A DNA stretch of 15,501 nt from Muribaculaceae bacterium (GCA_029060585.1 JAIDTS010000509.1:1-15501), one strand, 5' to 3'; positions 8,305-15,275 are shown, counted from the stretch's first letter. Notes: a model not told the origin generated them from the sequence alone. Program-made: numbers and translations.

Positions 8305-8889
8305 TCATCTCCTCATATCCTCCGAAACCGGGAAGATACCTGTCGGCCTGCGGATAGAATACTTTGTCAGCCTGTCGTTGCTCTCAAAGCCGTGCCCCTC
8401 GAGCATGCGGTCCGGCGTCTCGATATGGATGAAGGAATCGCTGTAGAGCCTGTTGCGCCGTTGGTCCCAGAATAGCTGCTGCGTAAGGAAAAGCTCCCCG
8501 GGCTCCTTGTGCAGCTCTACGTTTCCGTCAAGCCGCCACAGGTTGAGAAGACGGAAATATTTGGCGGAATCCGCCGCCACCGAAGCTATTACGTTGAATT
8601 GTCTATCGTATTTCTGAAGATAGACACCCTTGGGAAAATTCCAGTAAGGGGTGTCCACCTCGTCGTAAATATTCCAGAGCGGAGAGACGATCTTATATTG
8701 CGTGATGCCTGAATCTGATATGAGCGTCGCGACATTGACGGTCGTCATGGAAGGCATCTTTTTCGGATCGATGCGAGATGCAACCCCGAGCTTGCCGTCT
8801 TCCTTGCATCCCGAAGACAGAATGACCGTCGCAGCGGCGATAGCCACTGCAAGACCTGAAAACCTGAAGACCTTAAAACCTGAAGACAT
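8305..8889 (-). CDS. lptC: LPS export protein LptC, lipoprotein form
   Basis: 194 residues from the ATG at 8889. The N-terminal hydrophobic segment ends in LSSGC (Cys28), a lipobox-like site, so the protein may be lipid-anchored rather than bitopic as in E. coli. The rest is the LptC beta-jellyroll: ITQYKIVSPLWNIYD, then FPKGVYLQKYD, RLDGNVELHKEPGELFLTQQLFWDQRRNRLYSD and the C-terminal DRMLEGHGFES. LptC receives LPS from the LptBFG transporter and hands it to LptA in the periplasm. The frame is open upstream to 9000, but 8889 is chosen because the upstream gene's stop overlaps it (TGATG), a typical coupled junction, and because the signal sequence begins there. Confidence 0.88.
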   Translation of the reverse strand: MSSGFKVFRFSGLAVAIAAATVILSSGCKEDGKLGVASRIDPKKMPSMTTVNVATLISDSGITQYKIVSPLWNIYDEVDTPYWNFPKGVYLQKYDRQFNVIASVAADSAKYFRLLNLWRLDGNVELHKEPGELFLTQQLFWDQRRNRLYSDSFIHIETPDRMLEGHGFESNDRLTKYSIRRPTGIFPVSEDMRR

Positions 8890-10148
8890 CAGTTGAACTT
8901 TCGCTTGAAGAACCATACCTCGTTGAAGTTGACGCCCAGCATGATGTTGAAGTAGTTCTCCCCAAGCATATTGACGGGCTTTGTCTGCCGGTGTTTCCAT
9001 TCGAGGCCCAGGTTGATCATGGTCTTTCCGCCAGGTGCAGTGAAGCCTGTCCCGAGCGTCACTCCGTATTCCTTCATGGTGTTGCCGTTGATCTTCAGGT
9101 AATCGTCAGTATAATACGCCCCCAGTCGCCATGGCATTCTCTCGAGATAGCTGCCCCTGAGGTTGTGGGTGTATTCCCCGCCGACGGCGATCTTGCGGCG
9201 ATCTGCGAACTTCATCCCTTCGAACACCATCTGCCCTGCAGCGTCATACATCGCGGAGAACGGAGCCTTCGACCATTGCTGAAGAGTGAAGTCGGCCTCC
9301 ACCATGATGCGGTGCACTTTCTCATGTGTATACGAAAGTCCAACTCCGAAAGTCTGGGGAGAGTAATACTTTCCCTTCATGCTGCTCTTCGAGACCGTGT
9401 CGGGATACGAGTCTGACGTAAGGTCCTGAAGCGTCAGCCATGTGTTGCCGTGAAAGCTCTTCTTTGGTGAATATGTCGCGCCTATCGTCAGGGCGTTGTA
9501 TCTGCTGATAGGCAGCCTGTACTGCACTCCCGCCACTACGTTCCAGTCCCGGATCTGCATTATCTGCTCGAATAGCGACTGCGTGCCGCTCTGCGGTGTG
9601 GCGTAGACGTCGTTCTGGATCGTGCCGAAATCGTACGATATGTTGACTCCGACGCTGAAGCCTCCCACCTTACCCGACACTCCGGCGTAGGCCTCCGTAA
9701 TACCTCCCGAACCCTGATTCTGACGGGCGCCATACATGATATCGTCGCCGAATGAATATCCTACCTGGCTGACCGGGATCATACCTATCGACATGCCCAT
9801 GAACTTCGACAGAGGGAACTCCATGGTGACGTAGTCGAGTCCTCCCCCGTAGCCATGCGTCTTGCCCGTGTTGTCCTTGCTCCACTGCATGTTCATGTTA
9901 GCGCCCATGTCCCATAGGAATGTCAGAGAGTCTATCGAGGCGTAGGATGCCGGGTTCATGGCGTTGATCTGGCGTCCCGACTGCATGGCGTAGCCTATGC
10001 CGCCCATCTGGCGCTGCATGGACGTCGCCCTCTCGCCCAGCACGCCGTAGCCGTACATTGAATATGGTGTGTTGACGTCGGCCTGCGCCGTCGCTGTGAT
10101 TGCGGCCAACGCCGCCGCCGCGCATAATGATTTGATCTTAGATTTCAT
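8889..10148 (-). CDS. Outer-membrane beta-barrel protein (FadL/porin-like, uncharacterised)
   Basis: 419 residues from the ATG at 10148. A signal peptide (about 1-23, ending TATAQA) is followed by NTPYSMYGYGVLGE, which resembles the N-terminal NSPYSRYGxG motif of a Bacteroidetes outer-membrane family often annotated as putative OmpP1/FadL-like. The remainder is alternating polar and aromatic strands with many G-Y/W pairs, for example AGVQYRLPISRYNALTIGATYSP and NLGLEWKH. The family function is not known to me. Position between coaX and lptC points to a role in envelope biogenesis or export. The frame is open to 10196, but the signal peptide fixes the start at 10148, overlapping the coaX stop by 11 bases. 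Confidence 0.85.
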   Translation of the reverse strand: MKSKIKSLCAAAALAAITATAQADVNTPYSMYGYGVLGERATSMQRQMGGIGYAMQSGRQINAMNPASYASIDSLTFLWDMGANMNMQWSKDNTGKTHGYGGGLDYVTMEFPLSKFMGMSIGMIPVSQVGYSFGDDIMYGARQNQGSGGITEAYAGVSGKVGGFSVGVNISYDFGTIQNDVYATPQSGTQSLFEQIMQIRDWNVVAGVQYRLPISRYNALTIGATYSPKKSFHGNTWLTLQDLTSDSYPDTVSKSSMKGKYYSPQTFGVGLSYTHEKVHRIMVEADFTLQQWSKAPFSAMYDAAGQMVFEGMKFADRRKIAVGGEYTHNLRGSYLERMPWRLGAYYTDDYLKINGNTMKEYGVTLGTGFTAPGGKTMINLGLEWKHRQTKPVNMLGENYFNIMLGVNFNEVWFFKRKFN

Positions 10149-10887
10149 TGTAGTTATAGATGTATAGCAGACCCCGCGCCATAAGGTCTGGCACATGGTC
10201 GGCAGGTATGCGTGATTTTATGCAGGCGCCCAGCAGTCCGGCGTCGCCCCCGGTCAGCACGAGACGCGTGCACCCGTATGTCTCTCTATATTGCCGGAAT
10301 GTCTCCGTTATCTCGTCGGCGAGGCCAAGGACCACCCCAGATCGTATGGCGGTCTCAGTGGAGTCTCCCGCTGTCGGGAGCGCCCCTTGAGTATCCACGA
10401 GCGGCAGAGCCGAAGTCCGGTCGTGAAGGGCCTCGAGGCGTAGCCGTATTCCGGCTGTGATCCGTCCTCCTCTGAAAGCCGGAGTCCCGTCCACTACGTC
10501 TAGCGTAACAGCAGTCCCCGCGTCGGCTACTGCCACTGTCTCACCTGCGTAGAGCATTGCTGCTCCTGCGCTCAGGGCTATCCTGTCGAGCCCGAGGGTC
10601 GCCGGTGTTCCATAGTCTATTCCTATAGGCAACGGCGTAGAGCGCGAAAGTATGAGCAGCCTGCCGTCGAGCGCAATGCGCAACGATTCTACCAGCCTGC
10701 TGTCGATGCGTCCTACTGAGCAGAACGCGCCGCAATCGGGCTTCCACCGCTCAAGCACGGAGAAGACATCCTCCCCAATTTCGCCGGCAAAGCGGCACGC
10801 CTCCGTCGGCTCTCCGCCTTCGAATAGCGTCAGCTTGAGCAGGGAATTGCCCTGGTCTACAGCAAGAAACCTTCTTTGCTCCTTCAT
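10138..10887 (-). CDS. coaX: Type III pantothenate kinase CoaX
   Basis: 249 residues, the usual length. It phosphorylates pantothenate with ATP, the first step of coenzyme A synthesis, in the cytoplasm. Signature motifs are present in order: the phosphate-binding DQGNS at 11-15, TPATLGLDRIALSAGA at 94-109 containing the catalytic Asp101, ADAGTAVTLD at 121-130, GGRITAG at 140-146, and the C-terminal nucleotide-binding VLTGGDA. The type III enzyme belongs to the acetate/sugar kinase-Hsp70-actin fold, needs a monovalent cation and is not inhibited by CoA. The start lies five bases after the stop of the four-TM gene, and the end overlaps the next gene by 11 bases. Confidence 0.95.
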   Translation of the reverse strand: MKEQRRFLAVDQGNSLLKLTLFEGGEPTEACRFAGEIGEDVFSVLERWKPDCGAFCSVGRIDSRLVESLRIALDGRLLILSRSTPLPIGIDYGTPATLGLDRIALSAGAAMLYAGETVAVADAGTAVTLDVVDGTPAFRGGRITAGIRLRLEALHDRTSALPLVDTQGALPTAGDSTETAIRSGVVLGLADEITETFRQYRETYGCTRLVLTGGDAGLLGACIKSRIPADHVPDLMARGLLYIYNYNEI

Positions 10888-10892
10888 CTTCG

Positions 10893-11366
10893 TCAGCGAT
10901 TACTCTCTTTTTTCATCCGGAACGCGATCATCCAGCTCGCGACAATCTGGATCACGGCTCCAGCCATTGTGAATGCTACAGTCTGCCGCATAATGGCAAG
11001 TGGACCCGCTTGGAATCCTGAGTAATACTGTAGTTTGTAGAACCAGAAGGCCCCTCCGGCTATGAAACACACACCTCCCCAGAATTCAAGACGCCTGAGC
11101 CTTCGGAGTCGCAGGGAGTCGCCCGGAGCGTTGACATCGATGACTCTCGCGGTCGTATACGTCAATGCCCCGGCGGCATAGACCCATTTCGCCCACATCA
11201 TGGAGTGGCCCGTAAGCCCCGAAAGAAAAGGAGCCATCATGGCGGCGAGCACGAGCAGCAGCCCCATGGCCGCCGCGGCTTCTACATATTTTCGCCTCTT
11301 CTCAAGCCGTGCCATGGCGTCGGCTCCCTGAGATGTAGATCTGTCTCTCTTCATCGCAATCCTCAT
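10893..11366 (-). CDS. Conserved-context four-TM membrane protein of unknown function
   Basis: 157 residues. A basic N-terminus (KRDRS..RLEKRRK) precedes four hydrophobic segments at about 29-50, 57-74, 93-112 and 126-148. An Arg-rich loop at 86-92 (RLRRLRR) separates the two halves, and the C-terminus is basic (RMKKESNR). By the positive-inside rule both ends and the central loop would be cytoplasmic. I do not recognise a family and see no enzyme motif. The ATG overlaps the divIC-like stop by four bases (ATGA), and coaX starts five bases after its end, so it is translationally coupled to both. That placement suggests a small inner-membrane role in division or envelope work, as inference only. 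Confidence 0.85.
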   Translation of the reverse strand: MRIAMKRDRSTSQGADAMARLEKRRKYVEAAAAMGLLLVLAAMMAPFLSGLTGHSMMWAKWVYAAGALTYTTARVIDVNAPGDSLRLRRLRRLEFWGGVCFIAGGAFWFYKLQYYSGFQAGPLAIMRQTVAFTMAGAVIQIVASWMIAFRMKKESNR

Positions 11367-11755
11367 TTTGATGCCGGAACAAGCAGAAAAACGTCTTCTG
11401 TCGGACGCTTCATGTGATATTGTTCGCGGGCTATGAACTCAAGGGCGTCGTCGCCACGCTCTATCGCCTGCCGTCTGCTTCGGTAGTAGGCCGCTGAGTC
11501 CTTGTTTTCCTTGATCTCCCTCTTTAGCCTCACTATCTCCTGCTCGTAGACCATACTCTGCGTAAACGACGCGTCATCGTTCAGGAGCAAGATCCCGATG
11601 AAAAACACTCCTATTATAAGGAGGGGTATGTTGGCGCATCGCTTAAACCAATACGCGGCCTTTCTTGAAAAACTGCTCACTTGTCGTCCATCTCTTGTGG
11701 GTGACTCCCTGGCGGAAAGCCCCCGGTTTAGGTCTATGTCGTCGATGCATGGCAT
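11363..11755 (-). CDS. Septum formation initiator family protein (DivIC/FtsB-like)
   Basis: 130 residues from the ATG at 11755. One TM helix (about 43-58, IPLLIIGVFFIGILLL) is followed by a coiled coil (about 68-100) and the family motif DDALEFIAREQYHMKRPTEDVFLL (103-124, equivalent to ER-ARE-y-M-k-p-E-v). FtsB/DivIC joins FtsL and FtsQ/DivIB in the divisome that activates septal wall synthesis. The start is uncertain. The frame opens at a TTG (11767) inside the -7 promoter box, which is impossible for this transcript. The ATG at 11755 would leave almost no leader. The GTG at 11680 (VSSFSRKAAYWF, 105 residues) gives a normal leader of about 80 nt and the usual family length. This is the first gene of the operon. 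Confidence 0.9.
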   Translation of the reverse strand: MPCIDDIDLNRGLSARESPTRDGRQVSSFSRKAAYWFKRCANIPLLIIGVFFIGILLLNDDASFTQSMVYEQEIVRLKREIKENKDSAAYYRSRRQAIERGDDALEFIAREQYHMKRPTEDVFLLVPASK

Positions 11756-11764
11756 ACGACGATG

Positions 11765-11797
11765 CAAAATTAATCAAATATATGCGAAAAAACCAAA
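11765..11797 (-). promoter_or_regulatory. Promoter of the divIC-coaX-lptC-CNNM operon
   Basis: On the minus strand TAATTTTG at 11772-11765 and TTTG at 11797-11794, 21 bases apart, match the Bacteroidetes consensus. The extended -7, TAATTTTGCATC, equals those of the rRNA and susC promoters. The start site would fall near 11758-11761. No other consensus promoter is visible before any downstream gene of the operon. Confidence 0.7.
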
Positions 11798-11992
11798 ATT
11801 GAGTCTAAAAAAATGTGAATTATCTCTTTTTTACCTCTCCTTTGGCCTCACAATATTACCTTAATAAAAATTTCACACAGTCCCCTTCGACCCTTTTTTA
11901 ATCGCAGGCAACACGAAATTTATTCGGTTTTTAACGGCTCGGCGGTGCCTGTCAGGCTTCTTTTTCCTCCTTATGTCTGTTGCGTTTTAGTT

Positions 11993-12109
11993 TCAAATTC
12001 GATTCAGGCCCACACCTTCCAATGTCTTCTTTAAATATTTGATGATAAGCTTATAGCCATCGGTTGTTATATAGTCGTAGGCCGATCTATTCGAGCGGTT
12101 TTCACTCAT
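11993..12109 (-). CDS. Possible 38-residue small protein
   Basis: An ATG frame of 38 codons (MSENRSNRSA...YKLIIKYLKKTLEGVGLNRI) in the 526-base gap. The composition looks protein-like: charged, with a likely amphipathic helix around residues 19-31. A 17-codon frame (MRMSKPNISVIM..., 12106-12159) ends at an ATGA overlapping its start. There is no consensus promoter or A-rich ribosome site directly upstream, so it would depend on read-through from the nucleotidyltransferase gene. It could equally be the tail of a decayed gene: the same frame is open upstream to a TAA at 12146-12148, beyond which MSLFQYENV reads in phase. I recognise no family. Confidence 0.25.
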   Translation of the reverse strand: MSENRSNRSAYDYITTDGYKLIIKYLKKTLEGVGLNRI

Positions 12110-12149
12110 GATGACACTGATTCCATTATAACCGATATGTTTGGCTTAG

Positions 12150-12248
12150 ACATTCTCATATTGAAACAATGACATAAAATTCGCTTCGACCTAATCCTAA
12201 GTCACAAGGCCGGGACCTTTCCAGCAGAAGGAATGGTCCCGGCTTTTT
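12150..12248 (+). ncRNA. Candidate plus-strand small RNA of about 100 nt
   Basis: The plus strand carries TATGTTTG at 12136-12143, a match to the -7 element TAnnTTTG, and a strong terminator ends near 12248, which would give a transcript of about 100 nt. The -33 position (about 12113-12116) does not match TTTG. The only ORF inside is 11 codons (about 12138-12173). This is the only place in the window where a clear signal points rightwards. It overlaps the tiny minus-strand ORFs in antisense. Evidence is limited to these two signals. Confidence 0.25.
12209..12248 (+). terminator. Strong Rho-independent terminator pointing rightwards
   Basis: GCCGGGACC (12209-12217) pairs perfectly with GGTCCCGGC (12235-12243). 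The stem continues inward after one mismatch (TTCC with GGAA) around the loop agcagaa. TTTTT at 12244-12248 follows on the plus strand. Read on the minus strand the hairpin is followed only by CTTGTGAC, so it would be a poor terminator for the nucleotidyltransferase gene, though a strong hairpin may still protect that gene's 3' end. Confidence 0.75.
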
Positions 12249-12293
12249 GTCAGACGCCCCAGGCGTCCGTCATGGTTTTGCACGTCTTAGGCC

Positions 12294-13004
12294 TTACTGG
12301 TATTTCGCAAGGAATTCCTCCGCATGCAGGCGGTCGCGCGTATTGTCAACGTCGAATGCGATGCTGAATTCATACGGCTTCACTGCTACCGGAGTCTTTA
12401 CGGCGAGAAGCCTCTGGTAGTCGCTCAGCGATTCAGGCTCAAGTCCGAGTTCCGGAATAGTGGCCATGATTCTCCCCGAAAGACCGTACAGACCGGCCGA
12501 TACGATGACGCCCTCGGCGAATGGCTCTCCGCCATAGCGGTAGTCGATCACTTCTCCGCTCTCCGAAATGCGTGCGTAAAGCGGACTCTCGTCTTCGACA
12601 AACCGTGTGAGCCCCATCAGGGCGACGTCGGCCGGAGCATCCTCTACGGCCTTGACGTATTCCCTGAACTCATCGGTCGGGAAGATGGCGTCGCAGGTCA
12701 TCGCGATGAATTTCCCCTCTATCCCCTCCGAGGCGGCCTTCAGGGTGCAATAGGAATTGTCTGTTATTATAGGCTTTACGATTATCGGAAGCCCGGTTCC
12801 CTTCAGCTCTTCAAGATAGTCCAGTAGAGCCTGCATGCGCGCGTTGGCGCCTACGTGGATATGCTCCGCTCCGCATTTCATGAGCGTACGTATCAAGACC
12901 CCTATCATTGGTTCGCCAAACAACGGCACCATTGGCTTCGGGCATTCATACCCTTCCTTGACAAATCGCGATCCCAGTCCCCCTGCGAGTATTACGTAAT
13001 CCAT
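12294..13004 (-). CDS. Nucleotidyltransferase (NTP_transferase family, sugar- or alditol-phosphate type)
   Basis: 236 residues with a Rossmann-like nucleotidyltransferase fold. The nucleotide-binding signature LAGGLGSRF (6-14) is followed by PKPMVPL (22-28). The first metal ligand is Asp105 in MTCDAIF and the second probably Asp218 or Asp220 in AFDVDN. Such enzymes join a sugar, alditol or inositol phosphate to a nucleotide, releasing pyrophosphate. The left-handed beta-helix of GlmU-type enzymes is absent, so it is a stand-alone transferase. It follows trmD by 83 bases without an intervening promoter or terminator and is probably co-transcribed with it. The inositol-phosphate synthase two genes upstream makes an inositol-phosphate cytidylyltransferase role conceivable, but the sequence alone does not fix the substrate. 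Confidence 0.85.
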   Translation of the reverse strand: MDYVILAGGLGSRFVKEGYECPKPMVPLFGEPMIGVLIRTLMKCGAEHIHVGANARMQALLDYLEELKGTGLPIIVKPIITDNSYCTLKAASEGIEGKFIAMTCDAIFPTDEFREYVKAVEDAPADVALMGLTRFVEDESPLYARISESGEVIDYRYGGEPFAEGVIVSAGLYGLSGRIMATIPELGLEPESLSDYQRLLAVKTPVAVKPYEFSIAFDVDNTRDRLHAEEFLAKYQ

Positions 13005-13087
13005 TTCTTATCTGTTAGATTCTTATCTTGATGTTGTTTTGAATCATTGAAGTTGTTTAGACGCCTTGCGACTTAGCCGGCCGGTCA

Positions 13088-13771
13088 CTATTTCGACCCC
13101 TCGAGCAGGTCCGGCCGCAACGCGCGCGTCCGCTCCATGGCCTGGTCGAGCCTCCACTGCGCTATCTTCGCCTCGTGTCCGCTCAGAAGCACATCCGGCA
13201 CTTTCCAGCCCTTATAGTCGGCCGGGCGCGTATACACGGGCGGCGCCAGCAGGTTGTCCTGGAATGAATCCGACAGGGCCGACTGCTCGTCGCCTATGAC
13301 GCCGGGAAGAAGTCTCACGACTGCGTCTACCACGCAAGCAGCCGGGAGCTCGCCTCCAGTCAGCACATAGTCGCCGATCGATATCTCGCGAGTGACGAAA
13401 TGCTCCCTTATCCTGTAGTCTATCCCCTTGTAGTGGCCACACAGGATGATGATGTTCTCCAGCAGCGACAGGCTGTTGGCCATAGGCTGGTCGAAGGTCT
13501 TTCCGTCAGGCGTCATGAAGATCACCTCGTCGTAGTCGCGTTCTTCCCGCAGCTTCGAGATGCACGCGTCTACAGGCTGCACCTTCATCACCATGCCCGC
13601 TTCTCCGCCAAACGGATAGTCGTCTACCTTCCTGTGCCTGTCCGTGGTATAGTCCCGTAGGTTGTGCACGTGGATTTCGGCGAGGCCCTTTTCCTGAGCG
13701 CGTTTAAGTATGGAGCAGTTGAGCGGAGACTCCAGCATCTCCGGCATCACTGTCAGTATGTCGATTCTCAT
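13088..13771 (-). CDS. trmD: tRNA (guanine-N1-)-methyltransferase TrmD
   Basis: 227 residues. It methylates G37 of tRNAs with a G at position 36, using S-adenosylmethionine, and so prevents +1 frameshifting. The SPOUT knot motifs are all present: [11 protein letters not shown] (110-120), [14 protein letters not shown] (130-143), RLLPGVIG (153-160) and DSF (168-170) with the likely catalytic Asp168, then [21 protein letters not shown] (179-199) and IAQWR. Gly-Gly-Glu-Ala-Gly-Met at 55-60 is the usual substrate-loop region. The ATG at 13771 begins the conserved [12 protein letters not shown]. Upstream lies a 20-base-spaced hairpin (13792-13813). I found no consensus promoter between it and the inositol-phosphate synthase terminator. 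Confidence 0.96.
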   Translation of the reverse strand: MRIDILTVMPEMLESPLNCSILKRAQEKGLAEIHVHNLRDYTTDRHRKVDDYPFGGEAGMVMKVQPVDACISKLREERDYDEVIFMTPDGKTFDQPMANSLSLLENIIILCGHYKGIDYRIREHFVTREISIGDYVLTGGELPAACVVDAVVRLLPGVIGDEQSALSDSFQDNLLAPPVYTRPADYKGWKVPDVLLSGHEAKIAQWRLDQAMERTRALRPDLLEGSK

Positions 13772-13791
13772 GTCTGTTCTTTACTTCTCTA

Positions 13792-13813
13792 AGAAGTTGC
13801 TCCATCAACTTCT
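13792..13813 (-). other. Hairpin in the trmD leader
   Basis: A perfect eight-pair inverted repeat, AGAAGTTG-N6-CAACTTCT, ends 20 bases before the trmD ATG. Read on the transcribed strand, its loop ATGGAG contains an ATG opening a 33-codon frame that overlaps the trmD start out of phase (13704-13805). It has no T-run and is not a terminator. Any effect on translation is speculative. Confidence 0.4.
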
Positions 13814-13880
13814 AATGGTTCTTTTATATATTAACGCGCGAGACATTCGTTTTTATCATGCATCCTGCCCGTATGGCAAA

Positions 13881-13908
13881 CGGGACGCCCTTTCACAAGG
13901 GCGTCCCG
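13881..13908 (-). terminator. Hairpin terminator after the inositol-phosphate synthase gene
   Basis: A perfect ten-pair stem (CGGGACGCCC with GGGCGTCCCG) around an eight-base loop lies 41 bases after the stop codon. On the minus strand only TTTG follows, so the T-run is weak. The stem may act with a factor, terminate partially, or mainly protect the mRNA 3' end. Confidence 0.6.
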
Positions 13909-13949
13909 GCTATCAGGAGGATGTCTGTCTCCTCCATTGGAAAAAGCTA

Positions 13950-15275
13950 TCAATCGATTTCTTCGTCCGCCTCGTAGCCGCCCATCTCGCGTATTGCGTT
14001 CTTCAGCATCACATACTGCTGGAAGAGATGGTTGACGGGCACCTCGCCCTTCGTGTAGTCGTGCATCGGACTCTTCAGGAAGAAGCTCAGGAAGCGCTGG
14101 ATGCCGCTGCGCCCTGCGCGGGCGGCCAGGTCGCTCAGAAGCACGAGGTCGAGGCAGAGGGGCGCCGCAAGGATGGAGTCGCGGCAGAGGAAGTTGATCT
14201 TGATCTGCATGGGATAGCCCATCCAGCCGAAGATGTCTATGTTGTCCCAGCCCTCCTTGTTGTCGTTGCGCGGGGGATAGTAGTTGATGCGGACTTTGTG
14301 GTAATATTGGGTGTCTTCGTCGTTGCCGTGTCCGTAGAGGTCAGGCTGGTCCTCAGGAACGAGGATAGACTCGAGTGTCGAGAGCTTTGACACTTCCTTG
14401 GTGCGGAAGTTAGCGGGTTCGTCGAGCACCAGACCGTCGCGGTTTCCGAGAATATTGGTCGAGAACCATCCGGAAAGTCCAAGACAACGGGTGCCGATGA
14501 TCGGCGCGAAGCCCGACTTCACGAGAGTCTGGCCCGTCTTGAAGTCCTTGCCCGCGATGGGCATGCCGGTCTGCTCGGCAAGTTCCCACATAGCCGGGAT
14601 ATCGACCGTAGTGTTCGGAGCTCCCATGATGAAGGGCGCTCCCTCCTTAAGCGCTGCATAGGCGTAGCACATCGAAGGTGCAATCTTCTCCTTGTCGTCC
14701 GCCTTCATGGCAGCCTCGAGTGCCTCGAGTGTCCCGTGCACTTTCTCGTCTACCGGAACATATACTTCGGTCGATGCGGCCCAGAGCACCACCACGCGGT
14801 CCAGACCCTTTTCCTTCTTGAAATTGCGGATGTCTTCACGCAGCTGCTCGGCCATCTCCCAGCGGGTCTTGCCTTCCATTACGTTGTCGCCGTCGAGACG
14901 CTTGGCGTAGTTCTTGTCGAAGGCTGCCTTCATCGGCACTATCGCCTCAAGCTCTTCCTTCACCGGGTTGATGTCCTTCTCCTTCAGCACTTCTGCGTTG
15001 AGCGCTGCCTCATACGCGTTGGCGGGATAGACGTCCCATGTGGCGAATTCTATGTCGTTGAGGTCCGCAAGAGGCACTATGTCTTTGTAGTGGAGGTATT
15101 TCTTGTCCTCGCCTTTGCCGACGCGGATCTTATCATACATACACATGCTGCCTACGGGTTTGGTCAGACCTTTGCGCGTCATGAGCACTCCGGTCATAAA
15201 TGTCGTGGCAACCGCTCCGTTGCCTACCACCATCACACCCAATTTTCCGTTGGGCTTCGCTGCTGTCTTTGCCAT
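13950..15275 (-). CDS. ino1: myo-Inositol-1-phosphate synthase (MIPS/INO1 family)
   Basis: 441 residues from the ATG at 15275. It converts glucose 6-phosphate to myo-inositol 1-phosphate with NAD+ in the cytoplasm. Visible motifs: the dinucleotide-binding VVGNGAVATTF (16-26), GAPNTTVDIPAM (218-229), GKDFKTGQTLVKS (242-254, the family's GDDxKSGQT region), STNILGNRDGLVL (272-284, the tetrapeptide-like N-x-x-N-x-DG region), and RDSILAAPLCLDLVLLSDLA (365-384) with the catalytic-domain KDS-type residues replaced by RDS. The frame is open to 15320, but MAKTAAKPNGKLGV is the natural N-terminus. In Bacteroidales this enzyme feeds phosphatidylinositol and inositol sphingolipid synthesis. Other pathway genes are not in this window. 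It has its own promoter at 15388-15418. Confidence 0.92.
   Translation of the reverse strand: MAKTAAKPNGKLGVMVVGNGAVATTFMTGVLMTRKGLTKPVGSMCMYDKIRVGKGEDKKYLHYKDIVPLADLNDIEFATWDVYPANAYEAALNAEVLKEKDINPVKEELEAIVPMKAAFDKNYAKRLDGDNVMEGKTRWEMAEQLREDIRNFKKEKGLDRVVVLWAASTEVYVPVDEKVHGTLEALEAAMKADDKEKIAPSMCYAYAALKEGAPFIMGAPNTTVDIPAMWELAEQTGMPIAGKDFKTGQTLVKSGFAPIIGTRCLGLSGWFSTNILGNRDGLVLDEPANFRTKEVSKLSTLESILVPEDQPDLYGHGNDEDTQYYHKVRINYYPPRNDNKEGWDNIDIFGWMGYPMQIKINFLCRDSILAAPLCLDLVLLSDLAARAGRSGIQRFLSFFLKSPMHDYTKGEVPVNHLFQQYVMLKNAIREMGGYEADEEID

Noticed and set aside
11768..12293. tRNA, SRP RNA or mobile-element remnant in the large gap
   Set aside because: I found no cloverleaf, no GGAAG SRP loop, no terminal inverted repeats or target-site duplication, and no transposase or integrase motif. 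TCGAAGG-like bits are not followed by tRNA arms.
12324..12827. 167-residue plus-strand open frame
   Set aside because: It is antisense to the nucleotidyltransferase, whose motifs fix the coding strand, and there is no promoter or family match.
13710..14390. 226-residue plus-strand open frame
   Set aside because: It is antisense to the 3' half of the inositol-phosphate synthase gene and the start of trmD. Its long open length follows from the codon bias of those genes, and its Val/Leu-rich translation has no recognisable domain.
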